This document shows, piece by piece, positions 1-14,389 of a stretch of 64,000 nucleotides of DNA. Position 1 is the stretch's first letter. Each line of letters starts with the position of its first letter. The notes under the pieces are model-generated. The model had not been told where the DNA came from, did not search any database, and worked only from the letters and a program-made list of their open reading frames with translations. The position numbers were made by a program, and so were the translations under genes. This stretch comes from Ridgeia piscesae (lineage: Eukaryota; Annelida; Polychaeta; Sabellida; Siboglinidae). The DNA lies in NCBI GenBank assembly GCA_025642075.2, contig JAODUO010000066.1, forward strand, positions 463,501 to 527,500. The letters are read 5' to 3'.

Positions 1-1490
1 TCTAAATGCTGCTTGCTGCCGTCCTCAGTTTATGTTTATCAACCTTGTGATGTTGTCTGTACCTTGTGTGTTACTGTAATGTCCTTGATACTAAGTACTG
101 ACTATGTACTGTGTCTAGGCCACTAAAGTGACTTACACAATAAACCCTAAACAGTTCTCAGTCACAATGACACACCCCTGCAATGTTCACCTGTTATAAA
201 AACATTCAACCAGAAAACACAGGACAGGTAGATACATCCAGGCCTAACCCCAAGTTTCCAAAGTTACCCTTTGAGGGTTTGAACTGTCAACCTGGTTCCC
301 ATGTCACATGACCATACGTCGACCAAAGTGCAACTGACTCAGCACATTTCCTGCTAATAATTACAACCTCTGGTTTGGGAGCGTGATTACCGGACCTAGT
401 TAAGGATGACAGGCAAGATCGCGTTTGTTTTCACTTTAACATCCTGGCAATGTCCCTCAGCCAGTGCATCCAGGTTGCTGGTTGTTGAAATAGGTCACTG
501 GTCCTAACCACCAGTAATGACCAGTGATTAGAGGTACCAATTAATGAATGCCGATGTTATATAACATAAACCGTAGCCATAGTTCACTGATATTCTGTGG
601 GTCAATCAACAAATGTCTCGCCGTTGTGTGTATGTAATAGGCAGCATGAAATGGCCGATTCTGCCACACCCATAACAATAATGAGTGGTCTTTTAGGGGA
701 CCTGGGTCTTACAGAACTCTGGTGACTGGCTAGACAATGCACTCGTAGCACTTACTTCATTATCAGAGCTAGTGTTTTGGCAGCAGCTAATCCAGCGCCC
801 GTATGGGTTTTGTATCTCCACTCCATTCACAACAGGTTTTTTCAATTACCCTGTGTGGGATCTCTTACACCCTCTGGCAGAGGGACCAGTTGGAGAGACC
901 AAACACAGTATTCCTGCCCTTCAATACTTCCTTTAGGGTATGGGGGGGGCATCATTTCCTTCATTGCCCCCTCTCCTACCCCACCCCTCCTATCTAACCT
1001 GACCAGGTCCAGTGACAGCTCAGACAACCTGTACTGATGCCAGGCCTGAAAGGAATGTTGAATTATATCTATAAGTCGGTCACAAGTTAGTCAGTAACTT
1101 CAACAATGTCGGCATTTTTTTTCTTCTTTTTACATTAGTCTATAAACAACAATCACAAAGTTGAAAACCTACTTTTATTGCTGCCTATGCAAGAGTTAGA
1201 CTTGGTCCTGTCTAGGTGTTACACCTGTTGTGTTCTGTTTTGTGCGAGTTGACTGATGTGGCCCGATGCACGTACTGCCGTACTCCACGCTGTTTACATC
1301 ATGTTGTATCTGTGGTTTACACCGGTTATAAAATGTTGTGGTTAACATCGGGTCAACACGGCTGCCAAGTGGGCCTATCTCCTGCGGGAGATACTCAGTT
1401 ACTCACTAATAGAAGACGCTTCTGTCCGCTACACTGGCGATACTTGTGGGGTCACGCCACTATTTTATTCAGTCGGTCAGTTCTCTCTGA

Positions 1491-2030
1491 CTACACAGTA
1501 CACACTACAACACTACACACTGCCACAGTACACACAACAACACTACACACTGCCACAGTACACACAACAACACTACACACTGCCACAGTACACACTACAA
1601 CACTACACACTGCCACAGTACACACAACAACACTACACACTGCCACAGTACACACTACAACACTACACACTGCCACAGTACACACAACAACACTACACAC
1701 TGCCACAGTACACACTACAACACTACACACTGCCACAGTACACACAACAACACTACACACTGCCACAGTACACACAACAACACTACACACTGCCACAATA
1801 CACACAACACTACACACTGCCACAGTACACACAACAACACTACACACTGCCACAGTACACACAACAACACTACACACTGGTATAGTGACACACAACAACA
1901 CTACACACTGCCACAGTACATACAACAACACTACACACTGCCACAGTATACACAACAACACTACACACTGCCACAGTACACACAACACTACACACTGCCA
2001 CAGTACACACAACACTACACACTGCTGTAG
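1491..2030. repeat. 30-bp minisatellite, about 17 copies
   Basis: The unit is built from ACACAACAACACTACACACT followed by GCCACAGTA. Ten units are in perfect 30-bp register from 1501 to 1800, alternating between CACACAACAA and CACACTACAA variants. Because 30 is divisible by three, both strands show long artificial open frames. It merges on the right into a related 31-bp array. Confidence 0.95.
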
Positions 2031-2853
2031 TGACACACAACAACACTACACACTGCCACATTACACACAACAACACTACACACTGCTGTAGTGACACACA
2101 ACAACACTACACTGTTGTAGTGACACACAACAACACTACACACTGCTGTAGTGACACACAATAACACTACACACTGCTGTAGTGACACACAACAACACTA
2201 CACACTGCTGTAGAGTGACACACAACAACACTACACACTGCTGTAGTGACACACAACAACACTACACACTGCTGTAGTGACACACAACAACACTACACAC
2301 TGCTGTAGTGACACACAACAACACTACACACTGCAGTAGTGACACACAACAACACTACACACTGCTGAGTGACACGCAACAACATTACACACTGCTGTAG
2401 TGACACATAACAACACTACACACTGCTGTAGTGACACACAACAACACTACACACTGCTGTAGTGACACACAACAACACTACACACTGCTGTAGTGACACA
2501 CAACAACACTACACACTGCTGTAGTGACACACAACAACACTACACACTGCTGTAGTGACACACTACAACACTACAACACTACACACTGCTGTAGTGACAC
2601 ACAACAACACTACACACTGCTGTAGTGACACACAACAACACTACACACTGCATGTAGTGACACACAACAACACTACACACTGCTGTAGTGACACACAACA
2701 ACACTACACACTGCTGTAGTGACACACAATAACACTACACACTGCTGTAGTGACACACAACAACACTACACACTGTTGTAGTGACACACAACAACACTAC
2801 ACACTGCTGTAGTGACACACAATAACACTACACACTGCTGTAGTGACACATAG
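2021..2853. repeat. 31-bp minisatellite, about 26 copies, derived from the adjacent 30-bp array
   Basis: The unit shares the ACAACACTACACACTGC core of the preceding array but replaces CACAGTA with TGTAGTGA. Mixed forms around 1880-2060 (TGGTATAGTGAC, CTGTAGTGAC) look like the transition between the two array types. Occasional indels occur (2211, 2365, 2561-2580). Confidence 0.93.
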
Positions 2854-4743
2854 CTAGTGTAATGAGAAGACATGGTGGTGTTTTATAGAACAGGTGCACT
2901 TAGACAGACCTGCCCGCAGTTTACAAGAATTCACCTTTACTTATATACAATGGCACAATATGCCAACTCTCAAAACAAACTTCTTTTATCATAAAACTTC
3001 ACAGTGTGTTAATAAGCTACTGTAATATTAACTCGCAACAAGAAACTCGTTGGAATATGGTCACACAGTCCCACATATCTCTTTCTGATTGTCTTTATAT
3101 TTATGGATATAGTGTCGTATGGATCAGAAACTCAATTTCAAAGTTGTTCACTATTTAAAAGCATCTGATTTTCCACACATCGTGAATGCTTATGCCCAGT
3201 GTCTACTGTACTGTAGTTATCACTGGGTTAGGGTGCAAAATCTCAATTGACTACAATTTCCAGGTCTCAGTTACACAATTGTTAATCTGATTTTATGATT
3301 AGGGGTCCACTATCCCATGATGCCTGTATGCAACTTCGATGGAATGTCTGATCCAACTCCTGGGTGCAAAGCCTTGAGATTCTCCCTCGACAATGCTATG
3401 AGGATTACAGTCATTTAATATAAACACGTATTGCACCACGGATTAGTTATAAAAACACGTATTCTGGGACAATGTCATTCCCATGACATTCTGACAAAAT
3501 GAATGGATAAGACCAGCAACTCTCTGTGTGATTCCCTAGACAGGATGTGTGCAGTGAAATAAGTATTACAAAATAACGAAACACATTCTACTGCATTAAT
3601 TTTAAATGTTGTCATTTCTCTAAGGGATTCAATAGATAGGATATCAGCATTTCCTCATTACCTGCAGATAGGTTATAGTTTTCTAATGGCAGACCTACAA
3701 TGAAAGTGATTATTCTTTATTCATCTGTTAAATGAATAACAACAATGCATGTTTTATGATTTTATAGATGAAAAACATTTTGCATTCATTCGTCTTTCAA
3801 AATAAAAATGAATAGCACGGTTTGATTTGATTTTACAACTGCAAAATCCTATGACAATAGCACTCTGTAAAACGGATGAATGGCGGTATTGTACTACTTA
3901 TAAAACTTGTGTTGTATGAAACAAAACAAGCGTTAAAGCGAAAGAAACCCACGTTTGGCTTCACAGAATTGACCCAGACAAACGTGTTTGTAAAGCCAAC
4001 ATAATTTTTCACACATGACGGCATGACAAACCTGATCTGTACACTAGCATAGGGGCGGCAGTGCGCACCAATCAACACATAAACGCCCCTCACCCCCACC
4101 GACCCTGTATAATACAGCAAACAGATACACCCAGACAACTGCCAGTGATAACATCTCAGCCATATCACCAAGCTGGCCCACTGGAGCAGTCGACTGGAGC
4201 AGTCCATGGAGCAGCATGCGATGACTTCCGGCTACAATCTATTTATTCACTCATCGTAATTGTGGCAGCAGACAGTCTAAACTAATAGGTCATTTTCTAG
4301 ATCGCTGCGCAATATGTCCTATTTGCTGCTCGTGACAATGGTGTGTCAAAGACGTCATGCTCAAACCACACAAAAATTGGCTTTTCATATGACAATGTAT
4401 ACCACTATTATAATGGCTACCCTATACGGAACGATGTCTATCACATGACAATTAGTGCTGGCATTTATGATTGTGTTGGACCGGCTGGCTACATGATTGT
4501 AAACCAATAAGTTGCAAAACATACCTGCTCATGAATTATGACGACTGGTAAAGATTATTTACACCATTGTTTCATTACCTTTTGACTGCTATGAACAGAA
4601 GTAAATTGCATGTTTTACTATTATGCCTTACTGTTTGCTCTTTACCACTTTATTCGAAATTATAGTTCAGGCATGTTCTTGTTGAAAAGGGCCCAATAAA
4701 AACATGCATTCTGATAATAACAAAAATGTCTCAGTTCCGACAT

Positions 4744-5113
4744 CAGCACTAATGTGTTACAGCACTAGTGTGTTACAGCACTAGTGTGTTACAGCACTAG
4801 TGTGTTACAGCATTAGTGTGTTACAGCACTAGTGTGTTACAGCACTAGTGTGTTACAGCACTAGTGTTTTACAGCACTAGTGTGTTACAGCACTAGTGTG
4901 TTACAGCACTAGTGTGTTACAGCACTAGTGTGTTACAGCACCAGTGTGTTACAGCACTAGTGTGTTACAGCACTAGTGTGTTACAGCACTAGTGTGTTAC
5001 AGCACTAGTGTGTTACAGCACTAGTGTGTTACAGCACCAGTGTGTTACAGGTCTAGTGTGTTACAGCACTACTGTGTTACAGCACTAGTGTGTTACAGCA
5101 CTAGTGTGTACAG
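4744..5113. repeat. 16-bp minisatellite, about 23 copies
   Basis: The unit is AGCACTAGTGTGTTAC, with rare single-base variants (CACTAATG, CACCAGTG, GTCTAGTG). ACTAGT inside each unit is a 6-bp palindrome. No coding potential. Confidence 0.95.
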
Positions 5114-5711
5114 TGCTGCCAACACTGCGCAACAAGAGCCAGAACACTGACATGATCACAAGGCATCAATCACCAGAACACATTAATGCTCTTGAAGAAT
5201 TTACAAAGGTCCCATACTCCCTAGAGCAAATCGAGACAAATGAAAGAAATATATATATATCCACGTTAAACTTGTCGACCTTGGGAAGACTAGAGTGTCA
5301 GTTGTTATGTCTGTGACTGGTCAATGTGAGTGAGTGACCAGCTGTGGTGAATGAATCCTGCCTCCAGCACTCACTGTAACAGCCCTGGACACTGGTGAGT
5401 TGGCCAACTGTTACTTGGCCCTTGGTCAGCCATCAGCTAATAGCCTTGTAATTGAACAAGTTGGTGTAATCACTGCTATGTCTGTCAGGGCTGACCAGAT
5501 CCTGGTCTGGAATGGTGGCAGTGATAACCTGGTATGTTCCCCTGTAAGGGGATCACACCTGACCCCCCCTATACATGAGGTTTAACAGAATGTTTTCCTC
5601 AGTTGTGCTTCTCTGGGTTTGTATTTTACTTGTAGCCAGTCTGGAGTTCCTTGTTACAAAATTGTGGTCATTAGCACTGTCCTCGGGTCAGTAACATTGC
5701 TGGGGTGCCGA

Positions 5712-5755
5712 GTTGTTTGTTTGTTTGTTTGTTTGTTTGTTTGTTTGTTTGTTTG
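5712..5755. repeat. (GTTT)n microsatellite
   Basis: About eleven uninterrupted GTTT units. Confidence 0.95.
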
Positions 5756-7428
5756 CACTCCACACCAGTCAGAAAGGGTTAACGTGTCTCCAGTTACAAG
5801 TTTTATGGTAAAACGCTTGCCCTGGGAGGGGATTAAAACCATTTTATGTCAGTATCTTGTTTGAGTTGCATAAATGTGTAAGCACAGATGCAAGATAATG
5901 TGAATTAAACTATATTTCAGATGATCTTTCAGATGATGATGACGTTAATAGACAACGCAGAACTGTATGTACAAGGAAATATCATATTGTGAAATTTAGC
6001 GTGTGCTCCCTAGAGGTTAAGCTCACTGTTTCAGTCATATTGCTCACCCGTGTATGGAGTACAACTCTGGGGAATTACAAGAAATCCAAATTAAATAGAT
6101 TGCATGTTGCATATGACAATATTTTATAGTTGTTTATTGGAATGTCAAAATATGAAAGTACCAGCTTACTATGCACTCTGTTTGATGTACAATGCTGCCA
6201 GTGTGTAGATTTATGTGTAGACTTGATAGATTTGTTAACTACATTTTAAATGACATTCTAACTATTAGCTTTCGATTCACTTCCAGGATTCGTAAACACT
6301 GGAACAAGCTTTTAATTATATGTGAACACTTGACTGAAACAACAGTACCGGTGTACACTTTTTCTAATACACACAGCATTGGGTCGGAATGCATACTGTA
6401 CACATTGTCTGCCTAATGTCATCATATGAACCTCAGCATCACATGCACTTGCTGTATGTGTCCTGTTGGGCCTGGAACAAAGTTATTGAATAAAGCTGAA
6501 ACTATATAAACTGTGTTGCTGGTGAGGCAAGTGGAATTTTGAGAAAGTGTCAATGGGGATTATGAACTTACCAGGTAATAATTACACCCAAAGAAAGCAT
6601 CCACTGACTCATACACACAGTGGGCATGACATCAATGGAAGTCAGTGTTTTAAGTATTTAGTGCAATTAGGAATTAAAGTATTAGTTGAAATAAGTGTCT
6701 GTACAGAGTCAACGAAGCAGTAGGTGTGTGGGACTGTGAATGCTGTAAGCTGACTTGATTGTACTTCACTGGCAGAAGGCAACTGTTGAGGACAAAGTGA
6801 GTTAAGCGTACAGCCCCACTGGGAGCCATGTCACTAAGTAATTGATGCAGCAGTTAATGAACAAAAGCAGTGTTCTAACTGAAATAAATCCCCTGAGGTC
6901 AGAGTACTCAGTCTGACATTGCTGACATCCCAACCAAGATGAATGGTCAAGTGCGAGCCTACTGGTCAATTGAAATAAGTTCACATCAAGCCTGGCATTT
7001 GGACAGCAATGTGGCCATTCATGGGGTGATGTTGACACCTCCAGAGGCATGTAGTGATAAGAACCAACACAACCAGTCTGTACTGGGCTACTTAAAACAG
7101 TGTCCTCATTTTGCTACCAACATTGTAGCCATCATTTGTAAACAATCTCTTATCACAAGACCACACATTTGATATATTGATTGCCACTATGTCAAGGGGT
7201 GACAAAGTTCACACTGCAACATTGAGGAAAATATTAAATATTGTTATTTAGTAATGTTTACCTGAGTTTATGGAACAGATAACGTCAAACTACAACACTA
7301 AATGTACCAGTATTAATACTCCATCTAAATAAGTCCCCAGTATCCGTGAACTTGAACATTTCATATGGTCCGGAGTCAACACTAGACACAGGGTGTATAT
7401 TTACTGCAATGTACCAGCCAAAGAGTTT

Positions 7429-7484
7429 CATTGTCCACCTGCCATCTAGAGTTGATTCTCTTGGTGGCAATCTTGTTAAATCTC
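7429..7484 (+). repeat. LINE 3'-tail fragment
   Basis: The stretch with TCCACCTGCCATCTAGAG, TGGTGGCAATCTTGTTAAAT matches, with few changes, the sequence just 3' of the LINE reverse-transcriptase frame at 55486-55540. It includes a short stem (GCCATCTAGAG with CTCTAGGTGGC in the other copy) of the kind used as a 3' recognition hairpin. No coding part remains here, so this looks like a 5'-truncated insertion. Confidence 0.7.
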
Positions 7485-10016
7485 CACTGTACGTGAATCA
7501 GTTACTTGACAGCAATGTTTCTCAAGGCTGTCATACGCTGGGTGTCACACCTGTCGTGTTGACAGTTTTGTCAATGCGGCATGGGAACTATTTAAAAAAA
7601 GTACAGAGTGTCAACAGAAATGCATTAAAACAGTCGGTAATGAGCAAATAAAGATCACCTGAGTTGACGACAGCTGACACATAGAGCACTGTCAAAAGAA
7701 ACTGATTTTGAAATCTGAACATGCTTGTTTCCTAATGTAAACCAACTCATTTATAGTGTCACATCCCATAACAGTACATACACACCGTCACATAGCAGCT
7801 TATTACACTGAATAGTGTCATTGGGGAGGAGATGCATTTTCCCAGCCAGGTGTTATTCAGCCAAATGAAACTTGATTTTGAGCAGGAAACCTGGCCCGTG
7901 GGTTTCACAGGTAGACTCCAGTTTCACTGAGATGTTGGTTGGCAGAATGACAGGCTGGGGAAGTGCAGTCTGTCTGTGCCAGGCACCCTGGGAAAGTGCA
8001 GACCAGATGCACCATAAGTATAGGTACCTACCATAAAACTGATAGTCCGACCAAGAATAACTTATCCGAAATAGCATCAAACTATGACCCTGAACCATGA
8101 GCTAAATGTGTAAATCAGACATGTCATTTAAAGATTTGTAATTTACTTTGAATATTTCAATTTTTTTATAGGTTTATTGCTTTAATACAGAGGTAATAAC
8201 ACGACAATATCTGGCGAATATTATCTACAGGAAAACAGCCTACATTAAAGGGGACACCATCAGAATGTCAGGCATTGCACTGGCATGTACGTAGTGTTTG
8301 ATTTGTAGTACTAGCCACCGCTAATTAATTGTACACTGTCACATGATCAGAGGTGAGGCTGAACAAGTGAGCTTCACTAGTTACAGGTCAAGTGAGATTA
8401 AATGGAGGGTGTTGGATTGCGATACGTCAGCACATACATGTCTGTGACGCCAGTGGGACAGGAATGTTGGTTGGCACTGGCAGAAATGTTTCCCCTCACA
8501 TTCTCCTGTACACATTATCAGGCTGCAGCAAGGTCAGTTATATTTACAGGGTCTTCATCGTTGATGTAAACTTCTAGTGTCCAAACAAACCACTGCAGGC
8601 TAATGGCCTCTGCACCTTCAATAAACCTGATTGATGTGAATGCCTCAGGATGGTGTCAGCAGTTGTAGAATTCACACTACAACAGGATCAGTTACGGTAT
8701 GATCCCCACGAAAGCTGGTAGTAATAACTTAAATAATGTACTGTGTTATGGCTCTATATATGAACAGCACTCCTTCATGGGTTGTATGTTATCACTGCTG
8801 TTGTCGCTATCTTATTTGTCTACACCCATTATCTAGAGGGAGCAAGGTTGAGTTATATTTGTAGACTTTGCTGATGCTGTGTACAGTGTTATTCCAAGTG
8901 TCAAAAAAATGGCAATATATAATATAGTGCAGCTTCAGAGTCATTACACCAGGTGACCAGTACAGATTCGAACATGATGTATAATGTTGTTGATTTAAAT
9001 ATGGATAATTATTCAGCAAAGTCATCTTGTGATATTGACCTGAGGGTTTAAAAGTAAATTCAGATTCAGCTTATACTTATCTAGAATTAGTGGGTCCACA
9101 AGGAAACCCCAGAACTAGTGGCTAGTCACTTTAATGAATGAATGTATCATTGTACACATTCCTGTTGCTGTGAACTGAGGCACTGTTTGTTGTGGTCAGA
9201 GTGTGTAACTTAAGTAAGTACTGTTAATTAACACCGACACAAATGTGGCATATAAACTTGCTACATGTTCTAAGCTGTTGCAGATATGTTGTAATAATAC
9301 CATATACTTTATGTCCTGTATTTGAAAGCATATGATGCTTCTTGTTAATAATCATAATAATGTTTTATGTGATTTTATATTAATACCTCAACTAAAAGAG
9401 ATAAATGTATTCTGAGTACAGGTACATGTTTGAACACTAAGTCATACTGTAGCATACACATGTTCCTAACTGGCTAGCTGCCAGACACACACGAGAACAT
9501 TACTTTTCTCAGTTTATGAACCTGTACTGGAAAAGTCCAACCTACCAACAGTCAGGCAGTGAAATGGGCATTACAAAACACTGAAGGTGTTACAAACTGT
9601 TAACCAGCAATGAATGTTATTGTAGTTTTTTTTCTTTAGCGTCATCTGTCACATCAGTGTCACATAGGAGGTGTTCATGTCATTTATAATGTCAGCTCTT
9701 GACTTCCATGAAAAATGCATTAACCACTTACCTCCCCAAAACTGTAACAACACGTCTTCTGTTAACCCCTAAATGTGATGTTTGTGTCAATGTAAAAAAT
9801 ATTTCTTAGTTTATAACTTGTCCATCTTCCTCAGGTCAGTGTCAGTTGATGACGGAGTTACTGAATGGGTCTTAACATTGCCAGACTTTTAGTTGTTATG
9901 CCTCATTAAGCTTGAGATTCCTAAGTTATTGGCATAATTGAAATATTTCATACTACCGGGTACTTTGTACACAGATTAAAATACAAATATATACCTCCAA
10001 TACTGTTGAACAGTTT

Positions 10017-10140
10017 GTCATATTAATTGAAATCACATACCCACAAATAATCAAAATAAAAAATCACTGTTAAATAAGTTATTTTGTCATATTAACTGAA
10101 ATCACATACCTGCAAAGAATAAAAATCACTGTTAAATAAT
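10017..10140. repeat. Imperfect tandem duplication, about 64 bp x2
   Basis: TTTGTCATATTAATTGAAAT and ATCACTGTTAAATAA occur twice with small differences. AT-rich and non-coding. Confidence 0.85.
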
Positions 10141-10244
10141 GTATTTACTGACCATTTTAGTATTGAAACCCTACTATAATGTAAGGTGTAAACACTGCAC
10201 AATTATAAATAATATTAATTTTATCCCTGCTCTGTTTGACAGAG

Positions 10245-10294
10245 CAGCCAAAACTGCCCAACCTCTAGCTGGAGGGGGTGGACAGTTTTGGCTG
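10245..10294. repeat. Imperfect hairpin
   Basis: CAGCCAAAACTG at the left pairs with CAGTTTTGGCTG at the right, with partly pairing CCAACCTC / GAGGGGGTGG inside. About 50 bp overall. It may be a small foldback element; nothing else supports an RNA gene. Confidence 0.6.
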
Positions 10295-11980
10295 TTCTAC
10301 CTACTAAAGAGTTAATGCAAGTGTACATTGGTATGTGTAATGCCAACAGTGAAGTGTTTGACCAACCAGCAGTACTCACTAATTAATTACACATTGTTTA
10401 CACAGCCATTAAGTGTGACCCAGCCTGAGATGAAGGGCCCTCCAGAAAGATTCATTAACAGGCCAGGCTAAGTCCAAAGGGACAAAGCTTCTCTTGGCTC
10501 ACACACAAGAACCAACAAGATGACAGGTGTTGCTTATCTCAGAGGATGGTCCTCACATCTGCACACATGCTGGTATCATTGCTAGTTTTTCTTCTTCTTT
10601 CCACTCCCTCAGTCAGTCCTGGATAATGTAGTCCCAGCGAATCTATTCATTTGAGCCTTTCTAAACTGATTGAAGTAGGGCCCAGCAACAATTATACATC
10701 CTGCCCCATTTCACTGCATCTACCACCATCACAATTCACCAGGTCAGCCTATTTCCGTATTATTATGCGACAGGAAATAATTGCAGCCCAACAGCTAATT
10801 CAGTACATCTGATATTTCAGCTCTTTTGTAGTTGTCAGATGACACATTATGTCAGCAGATTTGAAGATGTATCAGATTTTTGGCTGTGGTGTTAGCAAAA
10901 CGTGACAGCACACCCACGTCACTGCCGGCAGTCTGTGTGGGTGTGTGGTTGTGTGGGAGAGAGTAACAGGACATTGAGGACAAATGGAATGTTAACAAGC
11001 CTTGAAGGAACAGGACAATTTGCAACATAACACAGTAACATACAAAAAGTAAAAATTTTGATTATTATTTGACACAAGATAAACCTTGTTAAAATAGTGT
11101 GTTATTTAAATGTATTGTTATTGGTCATACACTGGTTTATAAAAAAAAGTATAATGTTTATATATTAATAATCAAGAACAAAGAAAGAATAGCATTTTGA
11201 AAGACGTGATGTGATGAACCATTATGAAAGGCAGACAACTGCTGAAAGAACAAGGTTTGTATTTAATCAAGTTAATACTGAAAGTCAGTGAAATGTGTGT
11301 TACATTCCTGGTGCTATTTTATAATTGTTAATTTGTTTCTAGGTAAAATCTGCAATTTTCTTTCATCTACTTTCCTTTCTGTTAGTCTGTTACTAAGGAT
11401 AGTGCTGGCTTTCTAGGACACATTGTACCTCCACCGTTAGTCAGATACAATGTAACAGAAAGAAACAATGTAGCAAAAATGTAACAGATTCTGCTAGGAA
11501 GAAAGTAATGGATAGAATGTAAACATTTTGAAGAAACATAAAACATTGTTATGTTTTGTGGAATGGCATTACGGTTTACAGTATTATTATCTGCTCCATC
11601 CAAATGTTTTCCTAAGAACACAACCCCTACATTTCAGACACATTCTGATGACTATGTCAATAAAACAGGCAGCAACAGCAAACAGGTTCGATGGCTGCAG
11701 GTCTGGGGCTTCCCACAATCAGGTCAAGACATCCAGCTGTATGGTGTTGCTCCTACTTGTGTCTGCCTGGGTGACTGACGCCTGCCCTAAACCCCGCCTG
11801 GTAACCCAGAGCCAGGGTTCATTGACACCACCTGGTGGACACTTTACACCTAATGACTCATTAGACATTAAATGGTTTACACTGTGTGCTCTGTGGCCTC
11901 TTGGCCCTGTGCTCCTTACTTACTGCCAGATATTATTTCTTCTCTCGTGTCAATGTACACAAGCTATGTAGCTCCATACC

Positions 11981-12046
11981 AGTTGACAGTTTTCTACCCC
12001 TGTGTTTTGCTGTACAGCAAAACACAGGGGTAGAAAACTGTCAACT
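11981..12046. repeat. Perfect 66-bp palindrome with no spacer
   Basis: The left arm (11981-12013, beginning AGTTGACAGTTTTCTACCCC) and right arm (12014-12046, ending AGAAAACTGTCAACT) are exact reverse complements over 33 bp, centred on TGTACA. It could form a cruciform or arise from an inverted duplication. No flanking direct repeat was seen. Confidence 0.95.
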
Positions 12047-14353
12047 CATTTGGACTGCAAACCTGTTCGCAGACGGCGTGAGTACATTTTCAGGGGTTCT
12101 CAGAGGTATTCTATTGATTCTTGAGTACATTTTCAGGGTCTATTAACTGTAAAGGTTAAAGTGTACAATTCATATTGGTAGAGCTACACTAATGCTTAGG
12201 TAAATTTATGTTTATAACACAGACGTAATATACTGTATTAGCAAATGTTATCACCGACAATCATTAACATAATTATGATAGCTTACCATGCATAACAAAC
12301 TAAAATTAACAGTTTTAACACTATCCATTTTATGTTTTAAATTTAGTTACTATACATTACCTACCTACCGCCGTTTCGAAACTTAGAAAATTTCGTTCAC
12401 CTCACATTTGCGTGTGTTTTTCGGATGAGACACTAAAAGCCGGTGGTCCCTTCTATCTGGTGTCTATGCCAGGGGAAGTAAAAGATCACACACAGGGGGT
12501 AAATGTGTAACCTGTAGTGGACTCACTAATTCTAGAGAAGGACAACTCCTGCGTTAGCCCAAGTTGGAGGAATCCAACAAGACCTAAGACACATCGAATA
12601 AATCCTATATGTCTAGTTTTATTGTCTACCCTTGTGAACATGTTTTCTTTCAGAAATCTGAGCCCTGCGCAGAACTCCCCAGTGTATACTTTGGTTACTG
12701 CATAGATCATTAGATATGTAACATGTGGGGGAGAATCCTCTGATCTGCCACCCTGCCGGGGTAACACCCTGTACATGGGAGTAACCGCAGGGGTAATGTG
12801 ATGTCACCCTGGGTCACAGCCAAGACAGCATAAGCACCCACCCACTACCAAGAAGTCTCAGGGTGAATCACTCATCAATCACCTGTCCACTGACTGAGTC
12901 TTGTCTTGGACATGTAATGTTATGTATGCTACACACACGAGGTGACAGGAAACCTTTCAGTCACCCTGGAGGTGTTCTGTAAGTTATGCATACATCATAT
13001 CAGGCACACAGTCAAGTCACACATACAGATGTTGTCATGTAGGACAGTGCTACCCAATGTGCTGGTACTAATGTACATGATGTACATGCGAATCATTTCT
13101 CGCACCTGCTTTGACTGAGTCGACAGCAGGCCATCAACCGGTGCCTTCTGGCGAACGTTTCTTATATCTACGGAACAAATATTTTCTGGTTAACTAAATA
13201 CTTTATTATGAGCTAAGACTTTCTTAGAACTGATGTCATCTTCTGTGTGTATAGAAGTTTCCCAACATTACAATTTTTTTAGCAAAGAAAAATTATACAA
13301 AATATGGACAAATTTGCAATGGTGTCCCATTCAATTAGTTCTGTAGATGACATGTCCACAACTTTGATGGTAACCATCTACAGGAATAAGCAGGCCTTGT
13401 GAGTATTTGAACAGATGGCCAGCCTTATTTGGTCTAGGACTGATGGCAACTGCTGATACTGTGACCCTGTCACACTTCAGTGGAGCGACTGGGTCTTTAG
13501 ATATCTACCCCTAATAGAAGTGTCCACCCCAGTGAGCCCTGCAGCCTAACCACCAGTGAGAGAAACGAAATGAATGGGCACTAAGCAATTCCACCTCCAG
13601 CTACATTCACATAATTATAGGCATGGTTGACCGATTTTTGCTATACAAGATAACAACTGGGATGCAGTGTCAAAAACTAGAAGTCACGTCTCTGGGTGAT
13701 CTTTTACATGACCCACTGGTACACTCAGTCGGTGTTGACATTGTGGCTGGATCAGGTGAAATCACTGACTTGTGCTAATGCGACACACAGGAGAGGAGCT
13801 TCAATGAATGAAGGATGTACCATAAACCTGTGGAGTTTCTCTAGTTGTGTCAATCACAGAATTACATTATACTGTGTGTACTGTATAGGGAAGAAACAGT
13901 CTTATGAGAAAATCGAAGGTCGTGGTTTGAGAATATGTGCATGTTATCAGTACTTTTGCCTACTAGAAATATTGCATTTTTACTTAGTTATTGTATAATT
14001 CATTCCTGCCAGAAGAAGGGTAGCTGAACCTAAGAGTAACTCATATTTGGGGGCTTTGAGCATGGCCTTCCATTGGCATTTGAAATGCATTGTCATAATT
14101 ATTGCACCACTATTGTCAAGTTTTTAGATGCTCAAAATTTTTTTTTGACCCTGCTTCTGAAATCCTAGACATGCTATTGCTCTAGAATGAGCATTATAAT
14201 GCTGTCTAGGAAGTCGCTGAGCATTCCAAAGGGAGGTAGTGTCAGATGTGACTACTGGAGGCACAGGAAGAACCCACGTAAGTAGCAAGTAATGTTACCT
14301 GTCTACATGACTGAGCTACATGAATCATCTACATACTCAGATACTGCAGCTGG

Positions 14354-14389
14354 GGGAGCTAAACCCAACAACTGTTGGGTTTAGCTCCC
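14354..14389. repeat. Perfect 16-bp-arm hairpin, 4-nt loop
   Basis: GGGAGCTAAACCCAAC, then AACT, then GTTGGGTTTAGCTCCC. The stem is perfect and GC-moderate. The stem is short for a microRNA precursor and no flanking pairing extends it. Confidence 0.9.

Noticed and set aside
1216..2097. Long frames with His-Thr-Ala-Thr-Val-His repeats on both strands
   Set aside because: Artefact of a 30-bp tandem repeat; no start context, no known domain, frames open on both strands.
7853..8098. Trp/Tyr-rich minus-strand frame tested as kindlin exon 2
   Set aside because: It lacks the expected Trp-Trp-Glu and Thr-His-Trp-Thr-Leu pattern and has no matching splice phase.
11528..12146. Overlapping plus-strand frames (147, 75 and 86 aa)
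   Set aside because: No recognised domain, and one crosses the perfect palindrome; no consistent splicing. Left as non-coding.
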